From contig JAJTDX010000020.1 of the NCBI GenBank assembly GCA_021298235.1, forward strand, positions 1-39,789: a stretch of 39,789 bases of DNA. The letters run 5' to 3'. The position numbers and the translations under genes are program-made. Every line of letters begins with the position of its first letter. Position 1 is the first letter of the stretch. Source of the DNA: Cryomorphaceae bacterium (GTDB taxonomy: Bacteria > Bacteroidota > Bacteroidia > Flavobacteriales > Crocinitomicaceae). Positions 8,852 through 18,137 of this stretch are shown here, one piece after another. The notes under the pieces are model-generated. The model was given only the letters and a program-made list of their open reading frames with translations. It searched no databases and was not told the DNA's origin.

Positions 8852-10242
8852 TTTTCCGATGCCATTTCAGTGAAATACTGATAGAAAAATGGAATTGTTT
8901 CTATCCCTCGATAGTAATTGAACAAACCGTAATGTTCATTGGGTGAATGAATGGCATCACTGTCCAGTCCAAATCCCATCAGTATCGTTTTTATCCCAAG
9001 AACTCTTTCAAACATAGCAATGATTGGAATGCTTCCCCCACTTCGCACAGGTATGGCGGGCTTTCCAAATGTTTTTTCATACGCTCTCGAGGCAGCCTTG
9101 TATCCGAGTGAGTCTATAGGTGTTACCGCCGGATCACCGCCATGATGGGGCATTACTTTAACACGAACTCCATTAGGCGCGATCTGTTCAAAGTGCTTTT
9201 TGAAGAGTTGAGTGATCTCATCCGGAATTTGATCCGGGACGAGGCGCATCGATATCTTCGCATACGCCTTAGATGGAATAACTGTTTTTGCTCCTTCACC
9301 TGTATAACCACCCCAAATCCCATTCACATCAAGCGTAGGTCGAATAGAACCTCTTTCAGGTGTAGAATATCCTTTTTCTCCATACACGTTTTCAATGTCA
9401 AGTGCCTTGCAATAATCTTCGTGTGAGAAAGGGGCTTTAGCCATTTCAGCACGTTCCGCATCAGAAAGCTCGACCACCTTATCGTAAAATCCAGGTATGG
9501 AAATATGATTGTTTTCGTCATGTAACGAAGCAATCATTTTAGCCAGAATATTGATCGGATTGGCTACGCAACCACCATACAGCCCTGAGTGTAGATCTCG
9601 ATTTGGACCTGTTACTTCTACTTCCAGGTAACTTAAACCTCGCAATCCTGTAGTAATCGAAGGAACATTATTGGCTATCATCCCGGTATCTGACACCAGG
9701 ATTACATCCGCTTTCAATCGATCCTTGTGTTTTTCTACAAAAGCCCCTAAATGCTCACTCCCAACTTCCTCTTCACCTTCTATCATCACCTTTACATTGC
9801 ATGGCATTTCACCAGACTGAATCATTGCCTCTATGGCTTTAACGTGCATGAACATTTGACCTTTGTCGTCACAAGCACCACGGGCAAAAATAGCTCCATC
9901 AGGGTGGATCTCCGTTTTTTTGATGATAGGCTCAAATGGCGGCGAATGCCATAAATCCAGTGGATCAGCTGGCTGTACATCATAATGACCGTAAACCAGA
10001 ACTGTAGGCAAGGAAGAGGATATATGCTTTTCTGCATACACAAGAGGATGACCTTCTGTTTCAAACAATTCGACGGTATCCAAACCAATGTTCTTCAGAT
10101 GTGACACTAAATGCTCGGCTGTTTTACGCACGTCATTCTTATATGCCGGATCAGCAGAAACAGAGGGAATTTTAAGTAAATCCAGGAGCTCGTTCAGAAA
10201 ACGATCTTTGTGTGAATTGATGAACTGTTGTGTCTTTTCCAT
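8848..10242 (-). CDS. M20-family dipeptidase
   Basis: A 464-residue M20/M25/M40 metallopeptidase, close to the carnosinase (CNDP) dipeptidase branch in length and motifs. The zinc and catalytic residues are present: GHYDVQP (His86, Asp88), RGACDDKG (Asp125/126), EGEEEVGS (Glu157-159), SDTG (Asp185), and a C-terminal His in DAIHSPNEHYG. The dimerisation (lid) domain includes TGPNRDLHSGLYGG. There is no signal peptide, so it should work in the cytoplasm, cleaving dipeptides with an unblocked N terminus. It is the first gene of a two-gene unit with the LEA-type lipoprotein, and their stop and start codons overlap. Confidence 0.92.
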   Translation of the reverse strand: MEKTQQFINSHKDRFLNELLDLLKIPSVSADPAYKNDVRKTAEHLVSHLKNIGLDTVELFETEGHPLVYAEKHISSSLPTVLVYGHYDVQPADPLDLWHSPPFEPIIKKTEIHPDGAIFARGACDDKGQMFMHVKAIEAMIQSGEMPCNVKVMIEGEEEVGSEHLGAFVEKHKDRLKADVILVSDTGMIANNVPSITTGLRGLSYLEVEVTGPNRDLHSGLYGGCVANPINILAKMIASLHDENNHISIPGFYDKVVELSDAERAEMAKAPFSHEDYCKALDIENVYGEKGYSTPERGSIRPTLDVNGIWGGYTGEGAKTVIPSKAYAKISMRLVPDQIPDEITQLFKKHFEQIAPNGVRVKVMPHHGGDPAVTPIDSLGYKAASRAYEKTFGKPAIPVRSGGSIPIIAMFERVLGIKTILMGFGLDSDAIHSPNEHYGLFNYYRGIETIPFFYQYFTEMASEK

Positions 10243-10304
10243 AGCTATTGATTACTCTTCAAAATTCGCAATAATTATTCTTTTTCGATCAAAATTTTTT
10301 ACCC

Positions 10305-10332
10305 TTGAGCATGCAACCTTTTTGTACTTTTG
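10305..10332 (+). promoter_or_regulatory. Bacteroidota-type promoter for the T9SS adhesin gene
   Basis: A TTG at 10305-10307 (-33 element) is followed after 17 bp by TACTTTTG at 10325-10332, an exact match to the TAnnTTTG -7 consensus. The ATG is 29 nt beyond the -7 element, leaving an A-rich leader of about 22-25 nt, the usual way Bacteroidota genes start translation without a Shine-Dalgarno sequence. The transcription start is inferred, not seen. Confidence 0.65.
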
Positions 10333-10361
10333 AAGGTCTAACAGGAACAAAAAATTTCTAA

Positions 10362-12581
10362 ATGAAAAAATCACTGATATTAAGTGTATTGTTTTTTACG
10401 TCGCTGGCTTACGGTCAAATCATCGTCAACAACAGTCAAACCCCCAATCAATTGGTTCAAAACGTCCTGATGGGTGTTGGTGTTACAGCATCGAACGTTA
10501 CCTACAATTCCAGTGCGGCGAGTGCTGATGTTTCTCAACCAAACGTTTCTTTCTTTGACGCGACAGGGACTACTTTCCCAATTACTTCAGGTGTAGTCAT
10601 GACCACCGGCCTAGGGATCGGCGCTGTAGGTCCGAACGATGCCACCTCTCAAACCGACCCAGGAACACCACTAGTAACAAGTGATCCTCATTTAAATGCG
10701 ATAGCTGCTGGTTCCGTAACAAATGGTGCGGTTTTAGAATTTGACTTTGTTCCCTCCGGAGACACTATCTCATTTCGATATGTATTTGGTTCGGAAGAAT
10801 ATCCTGAGTTTTCACCCTCTACATTCAATGATGCCTTTGGTTTTTTCCTTTGGGGACCTGGTATTTCTGGGCCATACACACTTGGGGGTTACCCTGCGGG
10901 AGGAACAAATCTTGCCGTAATTCCCGGAACGACCACTCCAGTTACAATCAACAATGTTGGAGATGAAAACAATACGCAATACTATGTTGCGAACGACAAT
11001 GGGTTAGCTTACGGTTCGGCAATCCAATACGATGGAACTACGATACTTTTCACTGCCACTTCTGCAGTTCAATGCGGTGAAACGTATCATATTAAACTCG
11101 CTATATGTAATGTAGGGGATCAATCCTATGATTCAGGTGTTTTTCTTGAAGCTAGTTCGTTCAGTTCGGATGCTGTTCAGGTTGCCATTGCATCTGTTTC
11201 AGGTGATACAGCCATCTACGAAGGGTGCTCCAGCGCTGATATTATTTTTACAAGACCTAGCAGTCAAGTAGATGCCGCATTGACCGTTGATTTTGATATT
11301 TCAGGTACCGCAACAAACGGTACAGACTACAACACACTTACCAGTCCGATCACATTCAATGTGGGCGAAGACACCGTGATTCTCTCTGTTAGCCCAACAG
11401 ATGATGGCATCACAGAATTGCCTGAGCTTATCACAATCACAGCCTACTCCTTGAATGAATGTGGAGATACTGTTGCTACAACCGGTGAGATTTGGATTCT
11501 TGATGATCCAATTTTAGACATCATCGAGCAAGACACCGTTCTTCAGTGTAAAGACGACTCCGTGCTTGTTACGGCTATTCCAACAGGTGGAGTCGGTACT
11601 ATGACACTGACCTGGAGCAATGGCGCGACGGGAAGTCCGGTTTATGTCTCAGGTGATCTTACCGGTGATGTGGATTACCTCGTTACAATGACCGATCAAT
11701 GTGGCAACACTATCACGGATACTTTAACCGTAAGTGTTCTTCAAACTCTTGCTATTGATACACTGATGTCTGGACCATCTACTTGCGAACCAACGGGATG
11801 GGTATCCGCAATGGTGGTAGGTGCAACGGGAGTGCCACTTTACGAATGGACGGGGCCTGGACAAAATAGTCCGAACAGCATAGACGCCACTGTGTGGGAG
11901 CAATTATCCTCCGGATGGTATTATTTTACCGTTCAAGATAATCTTTGTACCGACTTTGACAGCGTTTTTGTCGATATCTTGAATCCGCCGAATGCTGTTT
12001 TAACAGTTACGCCGGAAAGCGGATGTGGGCCGTTACAAGTCACCATGACCAATTCGAGTGAAAACGCGGATGCCTACCATTGGGATTTTGGGAATGGGCA
12101 AGAACTGGATATTACAACCACAGCATCACAATCTCAAACGTATGCTACAAGTGCGTTCGTACAACTGATTGCGTATCAGGGATCACTTTGTTCAGACACG
12201 GCATACGCATCTATTTTTGTTGGGACATGCGGATGTATGGATCCCACAGCTCTGAACTACAATCCTTTGGCGACTATTGATGATGGGAACTGCCAGTATC
12301 CGATTCCAACTGTAAATCCTCCGAACGTATTTACACCAAATGGAGACGGGTCGAACGATTTGTTCTTTATGAATGTCACCAATGCTACAAGTGTCGAGCT
12401 AGTAATCATTAACCGCTGGGGAAATGTGATGTTCGAACAAAAAGGTTTAAATCCTTCATGGAATGGGAAAACCGATTCAGGTGTGCCGGTAGATGATGGC
12501 GTATATTTCTACAGATACATCGTGAACGGCTTCAATGATCAAACCCTCGAAGGGCATGGATTTGTACAATTGGTGCGTTAG
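10362..12581 (+). CDS. T9SS type-B secreted adhesin-like protein with choice-of-anchor L domain
   Basis: A 739-residue multi-domain exported protein. Its order is: signal peptide (1-19, ending AYGQ); choice-of-anchor L domain (about 20-265, with FVPSGDTISFRYVFGSEEYP and NDAFGFFLWGPG); a Calx-beta-like domain (about 273-375, with TATNGTDY and DDGITELPE); two Ig/SprB-like beta domains; a PKD-like domain (about 545-610, YHWDFGNG); the Bacteroidota GCMDPTALNYNP module; and a gliding-motility/T9SS type-B sorting domain (about 652-739, with FTPNGDGSNDLF, NRWGN and GVYFYR). Export by the type IX system to the cell surface follows from that ending. Ligands are unknown. It has its own promoter and is followed 53 bp later by the NTF2-like gene. 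Confidence 0.92.
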   Translation: MKKSLILSVLFFTSLAYGQIIVNNSQTPNQLVQNVLMGVGVTASNVTYNSSAASADVSQPNVSFFDATGTTFPITSGVVMTTGLGIGAVGPNDATSQTDPGTPLVTSDPHLNAIAAGSVTNGAVLEFDFVPSGDTISFRYVFGSEEYPEFSPSTFNDAFGFFLWGPGISGPYTLGGYPAGGTNLAVIPGTTTPVTINNVGDENNTQYYVANDNGLAYGSAIQYDGTTILFTATSAVQCGETYHIKLAICNVGDQSYDSGVFLEASSFSSDAVQVAIASVSGDTAIYEGCSSADIIFTRPSSQVDAALTVDFDISGTATNGTDYNTLTSPITFNVGEDTVILSVSPTDDGITELPELITITAYSLNECGDTVATTGEIWILDDPILDIIEQDTVLQCKDDSVLVTAIPTGGVGTMTLTWSNGATGSPVYVSGDLTGDVDYLVTMTDQCGNTITDTLTVSVLQTLAIDTLMSGPSTCEPTGWVSAMVVGATGVPLYEWTGPGQNSPNSIDATVWEQLSSGWYYFTVQDNLCTDFDSVFVDILNPPNAVLTVTPESGCGPLQVTMTNSSENADAYHWDFGNGQELDITTTASQSQTYATSAFVQLIAYQGSLCSDTAYASIFVGTCGCMDPTALNYNPLATIDDGNCQYPIPTVNPPNVFTPNGDGSNDLFFMNVTNATSVELVIINRWGNVMFEQKGLNPSWNGKTDSGVPVDDGVYFYRYIVNGFNDQTLEGHGFVQLVR

Positions 12582-12634
12582 TCTGAGTTTTTGAAGTCAT
12601 AGAGTTGGTTAAAGAGGACTAATTTTCTCATTCA

Positions 12635-13048
12635 ATGAGTCCCAACAAGATATCCTTATTGCTGATTTTTTCTTTCCTTGTCTGTTTCATGAATTTTGCC
12701 CAAAAAACCGATCCTGCAGAAATCATTCAGAAAAATTTAGATGCCTATAATAAACGGGACATTGATGAGTTCATGGCCAGCTTTAAAGATAGTATTGCGC
12801 TTTATTCGCATGGAAAATCTGAACCTATCGCTCAAGGCAAAGATGCTGTGAGAAGTCTTTATCAGAAATTATTCGAAGCGTCTCCGGAATTACATTCTAC
12901 CATACTGCACAGGGCTGTAATTGGAAATCAAGTAATCGACCACGAATCAATAACAGGGAGAAAAGGAAGTTCTGTTCCTGTGGAAATGGTAATGATTTAC
13001 GAAGTTTCCGAAGAACACATTATCCGCATGACAGTAGTGAAAGAATAA
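12635..13048 (+). CDS. Exported NTF2/SnoaL-like protein
   Basis: A 137-residue protein with a signal peptide (about residues 1-22, ending MNFAQK). The rest matches the NTF2/SnoaL cone fold: an opening helix AEIIQKNLDAYNKRDIDEFMASF, followed by beta strands in which an aligned helix-strand pattern (SIALYSHGKSEPIAQGKDAVRSLYQKLF) is typical of SnoaL-like proteins. This fold serves steroid isomerases, cyclases and simple binding proteins, and nothing here identifies a substrate. It follows the adhesin gene by 53 bp on the same strand. Its 3' end stops 2 bp before the end of convergent hflX. Confidence 0.75.
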   Translation: MSPNKISLLLIFSFLVCFMNFAQKTDPAEIIQKNLDAYNKRDIDEFMASFKDSIALYSHGKSEPIAQGKDAVRSLYQKLFEASPELHSTILHRAVIGNQVIDHESITGRKGSSVPVEMVMIYEVSEEHIIRMTVVKE

Positions 13049-13050
13049 TC

Positions 13051-14229
13051 TTAGTACAGAAAATTGTTGTACGGATATCTTACCTTGAAAATCTCTTTTA
13101 CTTCGTGATAGATAATCCCTTTCAATTCTTCAAGGTTTTCTTTGTCTTGAGCCGAAATAAAGACACATTTCGTATTTCCAAGCTTGGACATCCAAGTGCG
13201 CTTCAACTCTTCCAGACTGAAGGACTCGGCTTCGCCCTCTTCATTTACCGGCTTATATGCATCAATCTTGTTAAACACAAGAACAACAGGTTTCTCCGTT
13301 TTATCCAGCTCTTGTAATGTTTCATTCACAACGCGATAATGGTCTTCAAATGCTTCATGAGAAATATCCAGTACATGCACCAACAGATCCGCCTCCCTGA
13401 CCTCATCTAAAGTTGACTTAAAGGACTCCACAAGCTGATGCGGCAACTTTCGTATGAATCCTACGGTATCAGTAAGCAAGAACGGCAAATTGTCGATCAC
13501 CACTTTCCTTACAGTTGTGTCTAACGTTGCAAACAATTTATTTTCAGCAAAAACTTCCGATTTCGACAACACATTCATGAGTGTTGATTTACCAACGTTG
13601 GTATAACCAACCAATGCCACTCTTACAAGCTGTCCACGATTGCTGCGCTGGACCGCCATCTGCTTGTCAATCTCCTTTAGTTTTTCCTTCATCAGGGCAA
13701 TTCTCGTCTGAATAATCCTACGGTCTGTTTCGATCTGAGATTCTCCCGGCCCTCTCATACCAATTCCTCCTTTTTGCCGTTCGAGGTGTGTCCACATCCG
13801 TGTGAGCCTTGGAAGCATATATTGCAATTGAGCCAACTCGACCTGGGTTTTCGCATGAGAGGTTCGCGCACGACTGGCAAAAATATCGAGGATCAAAATA
13901 TTTCGATCAAGCACCTTGCATTCGAGCTCTCGTTCAATGTTTCTTAATTGAGAAGGCGAAAGCTCGTCATCAAAAATAACCAGCCCAATTTCATAGGTTT
14001 GGATGTATTCTTTAATCTCCTCCAGTTTTCCTGTTCCAACAAATGTCCTCGGATTAGGCATTGGCAGTTTCTGTAAGAACTTATGGTGTGTAACAGCACC
14101 GGCTGTTTCGGCCAGAAATTCAAGCTCATCTAAATACTCATGAGCCGTCTCTTCCCTGATCTCTGGTGTGATAACCCCCACCAAGACACAATTTTCAATA
14201 ACCTCATCTACGGTAACGTGTCCCTGCAT
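13051..14229 (-). CDS. hflX: Ribosome-associated GTPase HflX
   Basis: A 392-residue protein with the full HflX architecture. The N-terminal nucleotide-binding domain includes NPRTFVGTGKLEEI (about 59-72), and then come the linker motif GMRGPGESQIETDRR (157-171), coiled linker, and the G domain with G1 GYTNVGKS (208-215), G3 DTVG (254-257) and G4 NKID (320-323). HflX splits stalled or heat-damaged ribosomes using GTP. Its ATG shares one base with the stop of the upstream cytochrome c gene (TGATG), so it is translated as part of that operon. The C-terminal ending PYNNFLY is typical of Bacteroidota HflX. Confidence 0.95.
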   Translation of the reverse strand: MQGHVTVDEVIENCVLVGVITPEIREETAHEYLDELEFLAETAGAVTHHKFLQKLPMPNPRTFVGTGKLEEIKEYIQTYEIGLVIFDDELSPSQLRNIERELECKVLDRNILILDIFASRARTSHAKTQVELAQLQYMLPRLTRMWTHLERQKGGIGMRGPGESQIETDRRIIQTRIALMKEKLKEIDKQMAVQRSNRGQLVRVALVGYTNVGKSTLMNVLSKSEVFAENKLFATLDTTVRKVVIDNLPFLLTDTVGFIRKLPHQLVESFKSTLDEVREADLLVHVLDISHEAFEDHYRVVNETLQELDKTEKPVVLVFNKIDAYKPVNEEGEAESFSLEELKRTWMSKLGNTKCVFISAQDKENLEELKGIIYHEVKEIFKVRYPYNNFLY

Positions 14230-14576
14230 CAGTTTTTCAATTTCAAGACATACGATGTGACTTTGGCCACATTGGTATCCGACTCTAACAAAGCGATCAT
14301 TGGCGGCATGGCATTCTTTCCTTGAATAATCATCTTACTGATCTCCAGTGAATCAAGTTTAGTAATGCTCAAATCCTTCGCTCCTGAGGCACCAAGTTTT
14401 CCGTCCCCGCCGTGACAGATCGCACAATGTCGCAAGTATAGTGCCTTGCCTGTAAGCATTTCGTTTTTTTCATTCGAACCATGCTCATTTTCAGTGGAGG
14501 AGCCACACGAAACACAGAGCAAAAGTGAACAAGCGCCTAGAACCAAGCCCCGCCCAACGCCGTTCTGAAAGGCCAT
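14229..14576 (-). CDS. Small cytochrome c lipoprotein
   Basis: A 115-residue protein with a hydrophobic signal region and a lipobox-like LLCVSC (Cys24), so probably membrane-anchored at the periplasmic side. It has one haem-binding motif CAICH (residues 51-55) and a likely sixth-ligand Met90 in NAMPPM, which together match class I cytochrome c. It should carry electrons, but the partner is not evident. The frame overlaps the upstream membrane-protein gene by 40 bp, with no later ATG that would shorten the overlap. Its stop overlaps the hflX start by one base. Confidence 0.85.
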   Translation of the reverse strand: MAFQNGVGRGLVLGACSLLLCVSCGSSTENEHGSNEKNEMLTGKALYLRHCAICHGGDGKLGASGAKDLSITKLDSLEISKMIIQGKNAMPPMIALLESDTNVAKVTSYVLKLKN

Positions 14577-14968
14577 GGAATAAATAACAGGATAAGTAGG
14601 AGTCCAAGTCCATAATAGACAAAGGTACTTTTGTGCTTCTTTGAGCTGTCTTCAGAACGCTTTGCTTTGCTGTAACCAATAGTTACGAGAATGATTGCTA
14701 TCAGCATGCCTGCAAAATGCTCCATACCATAGAATCGAAATTTCTCCACTTTCATCCATCCGGACTCAAAACTGATATTTTCGGATGTGAAATACAGCGC
14801 AAGTCCAATTAATAACTGAACATGAAGTGTAACCATGGCGAAAAGATTCACCATCTTATCCTGTTTAGAAAATTCACCGGATTTTCTTTTTGTGAAGGCG
14901 TTGTAAACAGCAAAGACCAGTAAGAATAAAGCGATCCATCGCAGACCGGAGTGAGTATTTGTTAGCAT
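14537..14968 (-). CDS. Small polytopic membrane protein, cytochrome-b-like
   Basis: I chose ATG 14968, giving 143 residues (MLTNTHSGLRWIALFLL). The frame is open a further 16 codons, but a promoter element (14989-15016) lies there. Four hydrophobic segments are visible (about 10-25, 45-63, 83-100 and 113-131), with histidines near their ends (THSGLRW, TLHVQLL, MEHFAGM). This resembles a Bacteroidota family often labelled cytochrome b. Haem binding is inferred from the histidines and from the cytochrome c gene that overlaps it by 40 bp. Confidence 0.72.
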   Translation of the reverse strand: MLTNTHSGLRWIALFLLVFAVYNAFTKRKSGEFSKQDKMVNLFAMVTLHVQLLIGLALYFTSENISFESGWMKVEKFRFYGMEHFAGMLIAIILVTIGYSKAKRSEDSSKKHKSTFVYYGLGLLLILLFIPWPFRTALGGAWF

Positions 14969-14988
14969 TGTATAAAATTTTACCGCTT

Positions 14989-15016
14989 CAAAAATACGAA
15001 AAGAAATGCGGACCAA
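14989..15016 (-). promoter_or_regulatory. Bacteroidota-type promoter for the cytochrome/hflX operon
   Basis: Read on the minus strand, TTG (plus 15016-15014) is followed after 17 bp by TATTTTTG (plus 14996-14989), an exact TAnnTTTG match. The ATG at 14968 lies 20 nt past the -7 element, giving a leader of about 14 nt. The position supports ATG 14968 as the start of the first gene rather than the upstream in-frame codon. Confidence 0.65.
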
Positions 15017-15060
15017 ACTTTATAAATCCTTAATTTCACGGCTCAACGAACGGATTAGAC

Positions 15061-18000
15061 ATGAAACATGTTTTCAATTTTCTTCTTTGCTGCATTCCAA
15101 TGGCCACACTCTTGGCTCAGACGCAGCCTGTCAACGGCACTGCACCTTCTTTAAAACCAAAGATTGCACTGACACACGCCTCTGTGCTTCAATCAGATGG
15201 AACTGTCCTGGAAAATAGCACCCTGCTTTTGGAAGGAGAAACCATCCTGGAATGCGGAAAAAGTGTGGTGATTCCTAAAGGCGCCATTGCTTATGACATG
15301 ACAGGCATGACCATTGTTCCAGGATTTATTGAATTGAATAGTTCGATTGGATTGCCAAAACCGGAAAGTACCGGTGGATGGAGTCCGCGACCACAAATCG
15401 AAAGCAAGAAAGAAGGTGCATTCTACTGGAACGAATCGATTCACCCCGAAACGGATGCTGCACTCCTCTACAAGAGCGAGGAGAAAACCACAGATGAGCT
15501 AAGGAAAATGGGATTTACAGTAGCATTGAGTCATGTCCCGGATGGCATAGCACGTGGAACTGGAGTGTTGGTAGCACTTCGCGACGACGATGAAAATAAA
15601 GTGGTACTTCAGTCAAGTTCAGCACAATTCTTTTCTTTTGAGAAAGGTGTATCTCGGCAAACCTATCCTTCCTCTCAAATGGGTTCGATTGCATTGCTTA
15701 GACAAGTGTTTTATGACCTTCAATGGTACACGAAAGCAACAAAGAAGGAAACAGACCTAAGTCTGGAAGCCATGCAAAAGAACGCAGCTTACCCCATGTT
15801 CTTTAAAACTTCAGACAAATGGGAAATACTTAGGGCCGAAAAAGTGGCCAATGAATTTGGCCTCGCTTTTCATTATCTGGGTTCGGGAAATGAATATGAG
15901 ATCCTTAAGCAACTCAAATTAACTGGTAAAACCGTCATTGCACCATTGAATTTCCCGGATGCCTACGATGTAAAGGATCCATATCTGAGTAGACATATTC
16001 CTCTGAGTGACCTCAAGCACTGGGAGCTCGCGCCCTCAAATCCTTATTTTCTTGAAAAGGAAGGCATCCCATTCTGTCTATCGTCACAAGGGCTTAAATC
16101 ACCTGAGTCCTTCTGGAAGAACATTCGTAAAGCACTTCAACGAGGAGCAACGAAAGCAGGACTACTACAAGCACTTACGACTCATCCAGCTAAATTGATC
16201 GGCATGGCTGAAAAATTGGGTTCTCTTGAAAGTGGAAAGCTTGCAAACTTCAATATATACTCAGGAGATCCCTTCACTGAAGATGCTAAATTGTATGAAT
16301 CTTGGATCCTCGGAGAACGTAAAGTTTTCCAAAAGCCTCTGCAGGAGGATATTTCCGGAAAATACAATGTATTTCTAACGGACAAAAAATATCCATTGGA
16401 GCTGAGCCGCACTAACGATGCGTGGAGTGCTAAAATAACCTCCTATCGTTCACCAAAGGCAAACGGAAGCTCTGGTCAGGATACATTAATAGTAAAATCC
16501 AGTGTTTCGCTTACAGGAAATGACCTTGTCCTACAATTCAACCTTGATGACAATAACTGGAAAGGAAGTGTGACTTTACATGCCAAAGCGAATGCCAAGC
16601 TAGGAATTTTGGAAGGCGATGGCCTACTTCCGGATGGCAACTGGATCCAATGGTCAGCAATACGCAATGACAAGGCAGAGGTGACATCCAAAACGGAAAG
16701 TAAAGCAGCTTCAGACGAGCTTTCCGAAAAAATGATCTGGCATCCCAATATGGCTTTCGGATTCGATAGTATTCCACTTAAGAAGAGTGTCCTGTTCAAA
16801 AATGCAACGGTATGGACGAACGAATCAGAAGGAATTCTCTATGGTGCGAATGTGCTTGTAGAAAATGGAAAAATTGCTTTTGTCGGGATTTCTGTTCCAA
16901 AAACAGATGAAAAAACCCAAGTCATCGATGCAAAAGGAATGCACCTCACGAGCGGTATCATCGATGAACATTCTCACATAGCTATCTCCCGAGGTGTAAA
17001 CGAAGGTGGCCAGGCGATTACTGCGGAGGTAAGTATTGCAGATGTTGTGAATCCAGATGATATTAACATTTACCGTCAACTTTCCGGAGGTGTAACAGCA
17101 GCACAACTCCTGCATGGGTCTGCCAATCCAATTGGAGGACAATCCGCACTTATCAAGCTGAAATGGGGAACAGATCCAGAAGAAATGCTTATCGACAATG
17201 CGCCGAAATTTATCAAATGTGCTCTGGGAGAGAATGTGAAGCAAGCCAATTGGGGGGATTACAATACGGATCGGTTTCCGCAAACCAGGATGGGCGTAGA
17301 ACAAGTGTTTTATGATGGTTTTGCAAGGGCCCGTGCCTACGCTAAAGCCTGGGAAGACTTTCAAAAACAAAAGGGCAAACATCAGAAAATCGCTCCAAGA
17401 AAAGACCTCGAGCTTGAGGTGTTGAATGAAATATTGCGCTCAGAACGCTTTATTACATGTCACTCCTACGTTCAATCAGAAATCAACATGCTTATGCACG
17501 TTGCAGATTCTATGGGCTTTAAGATCAATACATTTACGCATATTCTCGAAGGGTACAAGGTAGCAGATAAAATGCTCAAACATGGAGTAGGAGCTTCCAC
17601 CTTTTCAGATTGGTGGGCATACAAATTTGAAGTCAACGACGCCATCCCCTATAATGCTTCACTAATGACAAAAATGGGATTGACAGTAGCCATAAATTCG
17701 GACGATGCAGAAATGGGTCGACGTTTGAATCAAGAAGCAGCCAAGGGAATTAAGTACGGAGGAATGAGTGAAGAGGAAGCGTGGAAAATGGTGACACTCA
17801 ACCCTGCGAAGTTGCTCCATCTCGACCATCAAATGGGTTCAATAAAAGTTGGGAAAGATGTAGATGTAGTACTTTGGACTGACAACCCACTATCCATTAA
17901 TGCCCAAACGAGCTTGACAATGATTGAAGGAACTGTTTATTTTGACAGATCTAGAGAAGCACAACTTGAAGTTGCCAATCAAAAAGAAAAAGCAAGAATC

Positions 18001-18126
18001 ATATCCAAAATGCTTGACTCGAACTCTAAGGGAGAAGAGAGTCAGCCTTTTCAAAAACAAAAGAACAAGCAATACCAATGTGACACCTTAGGGGAGGAAG
18101 CAACTTCCGAGGAAAACACACACTAA
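15061..18126 (+). CDS. Exported double amidohydrolase-family protein
   Basis: A 1021-residue protein with a signal peptide (about 1-20, ending LLAQ) and two amidohydrolase-like modules. Module 1 (about 33-430) keeps the composite-domain fold (GTVLENSTLLLEGETI, MTIVPGFIEL) but has ELNSS (91-95) where the family has D-x-H-x-H. It also has a terminal LGSLESGKLANFNIYSGDPF. Module 2 (about 590-995) keeps metal ligands: DEHSH (His637/His639), TCHSY (His801), THILEG (His827) and NSDDAEM (Asp881). The second module is therefore probably the active hydrolase. The substrate is unknown; imidazolonepropionase/prolidase-like relatives act on cyclic amides or peptides. The next gene starts 11 bp downstream. 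Confidence 0.88.
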   Translation: MKHVFNFLLCCIPMATLLAQTQPVNGTAPSLKPKIALTHASVLQSDGTVLENSTLLLEGETILECGKSVVIPKGAIAYDMTGMTIVPGFIELNSSIGLPKPESTGGWSPRPQIESKKEGAFYWNESIHPETDAALLYKSEEKTTDELRKMGFTVALSHVPDGIARGTGVLVALRDDDENKVVLQSSSAQFFSFEKGVSRQTYPSSQMGSIALLRQVFYDLQWYTKATKKETDLSLEAMQKNAAYPMFFKTSDKWEILRAEKVANEFGLAFHYLGSGNEYEILKQLKLTGKTVIAPLNFPDAYDVKDPYLSRHIPLSDLKHWELAPSNPYFLEKEGIPFCLSSQGLKSPESFWKNIRKALQRGATKAGLLQALTTHPAKLIGMAEKLGSLESGKLANFNIYSGDPFTEDAKLYESWILGERKVFQKPLQEDISGKYNVFLTDKKYPLELSRTNDAWSAKITSYRSPKANGSSGQDTLIVKSSVSLTGNDLVLQFNLDDNNWKGSVTLHAKANAKLGILEGDGLLPDGNWIQWSAIRNDKAEVTSKTESKAASDELSEKMIWHPNMAFGFDSIPLKKSVLFKNATVWTNESEGILYGANVLVENGKIAFVGISVPKTDEKTQVIDAKGMHLTSGIIDEHSHIAISRGVNEGGQAITAEVSIADVVNPDDINIYRQLSGGVTAAQLLHGSANPIGGQSALIKLKWGTDPEEMLIDNAPKFIKCALGENVKQANWGDYNTDRFPQTRMGVEQVFYDGFARARAYAKAWEDFQKQKGKHQKIAPRKDLELEVLNEILRSERFITCHSYVQSEINMLMHVADSMGFKINTFTHILEGYKVADKMLKHGVGASTFSDWWAYKFEVNDAIPYNASLMTKMGLTVAINSDDAEMGRRLNQEAAKGIKYGGMSEEEAWKMVTLNPAKLLHLDHQMGSIKVGKDVDVVLWTDNPLSINAQTSLTMIEGTVYFDRSREAQLEVANQKEKARIISKMLDSNSKGEESQPFQKQKNKQYQCDTLGEEATSEENTH

Positions 18127-18137
18127 AACGGAAAACT

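Noticed and set aside
12620..12627. TAATTTTC as promoter of the NTF2-like gene
   Set aside because: The final G is missing and no TTG is at 17-23 bp; the gene may share the upstream transcript.
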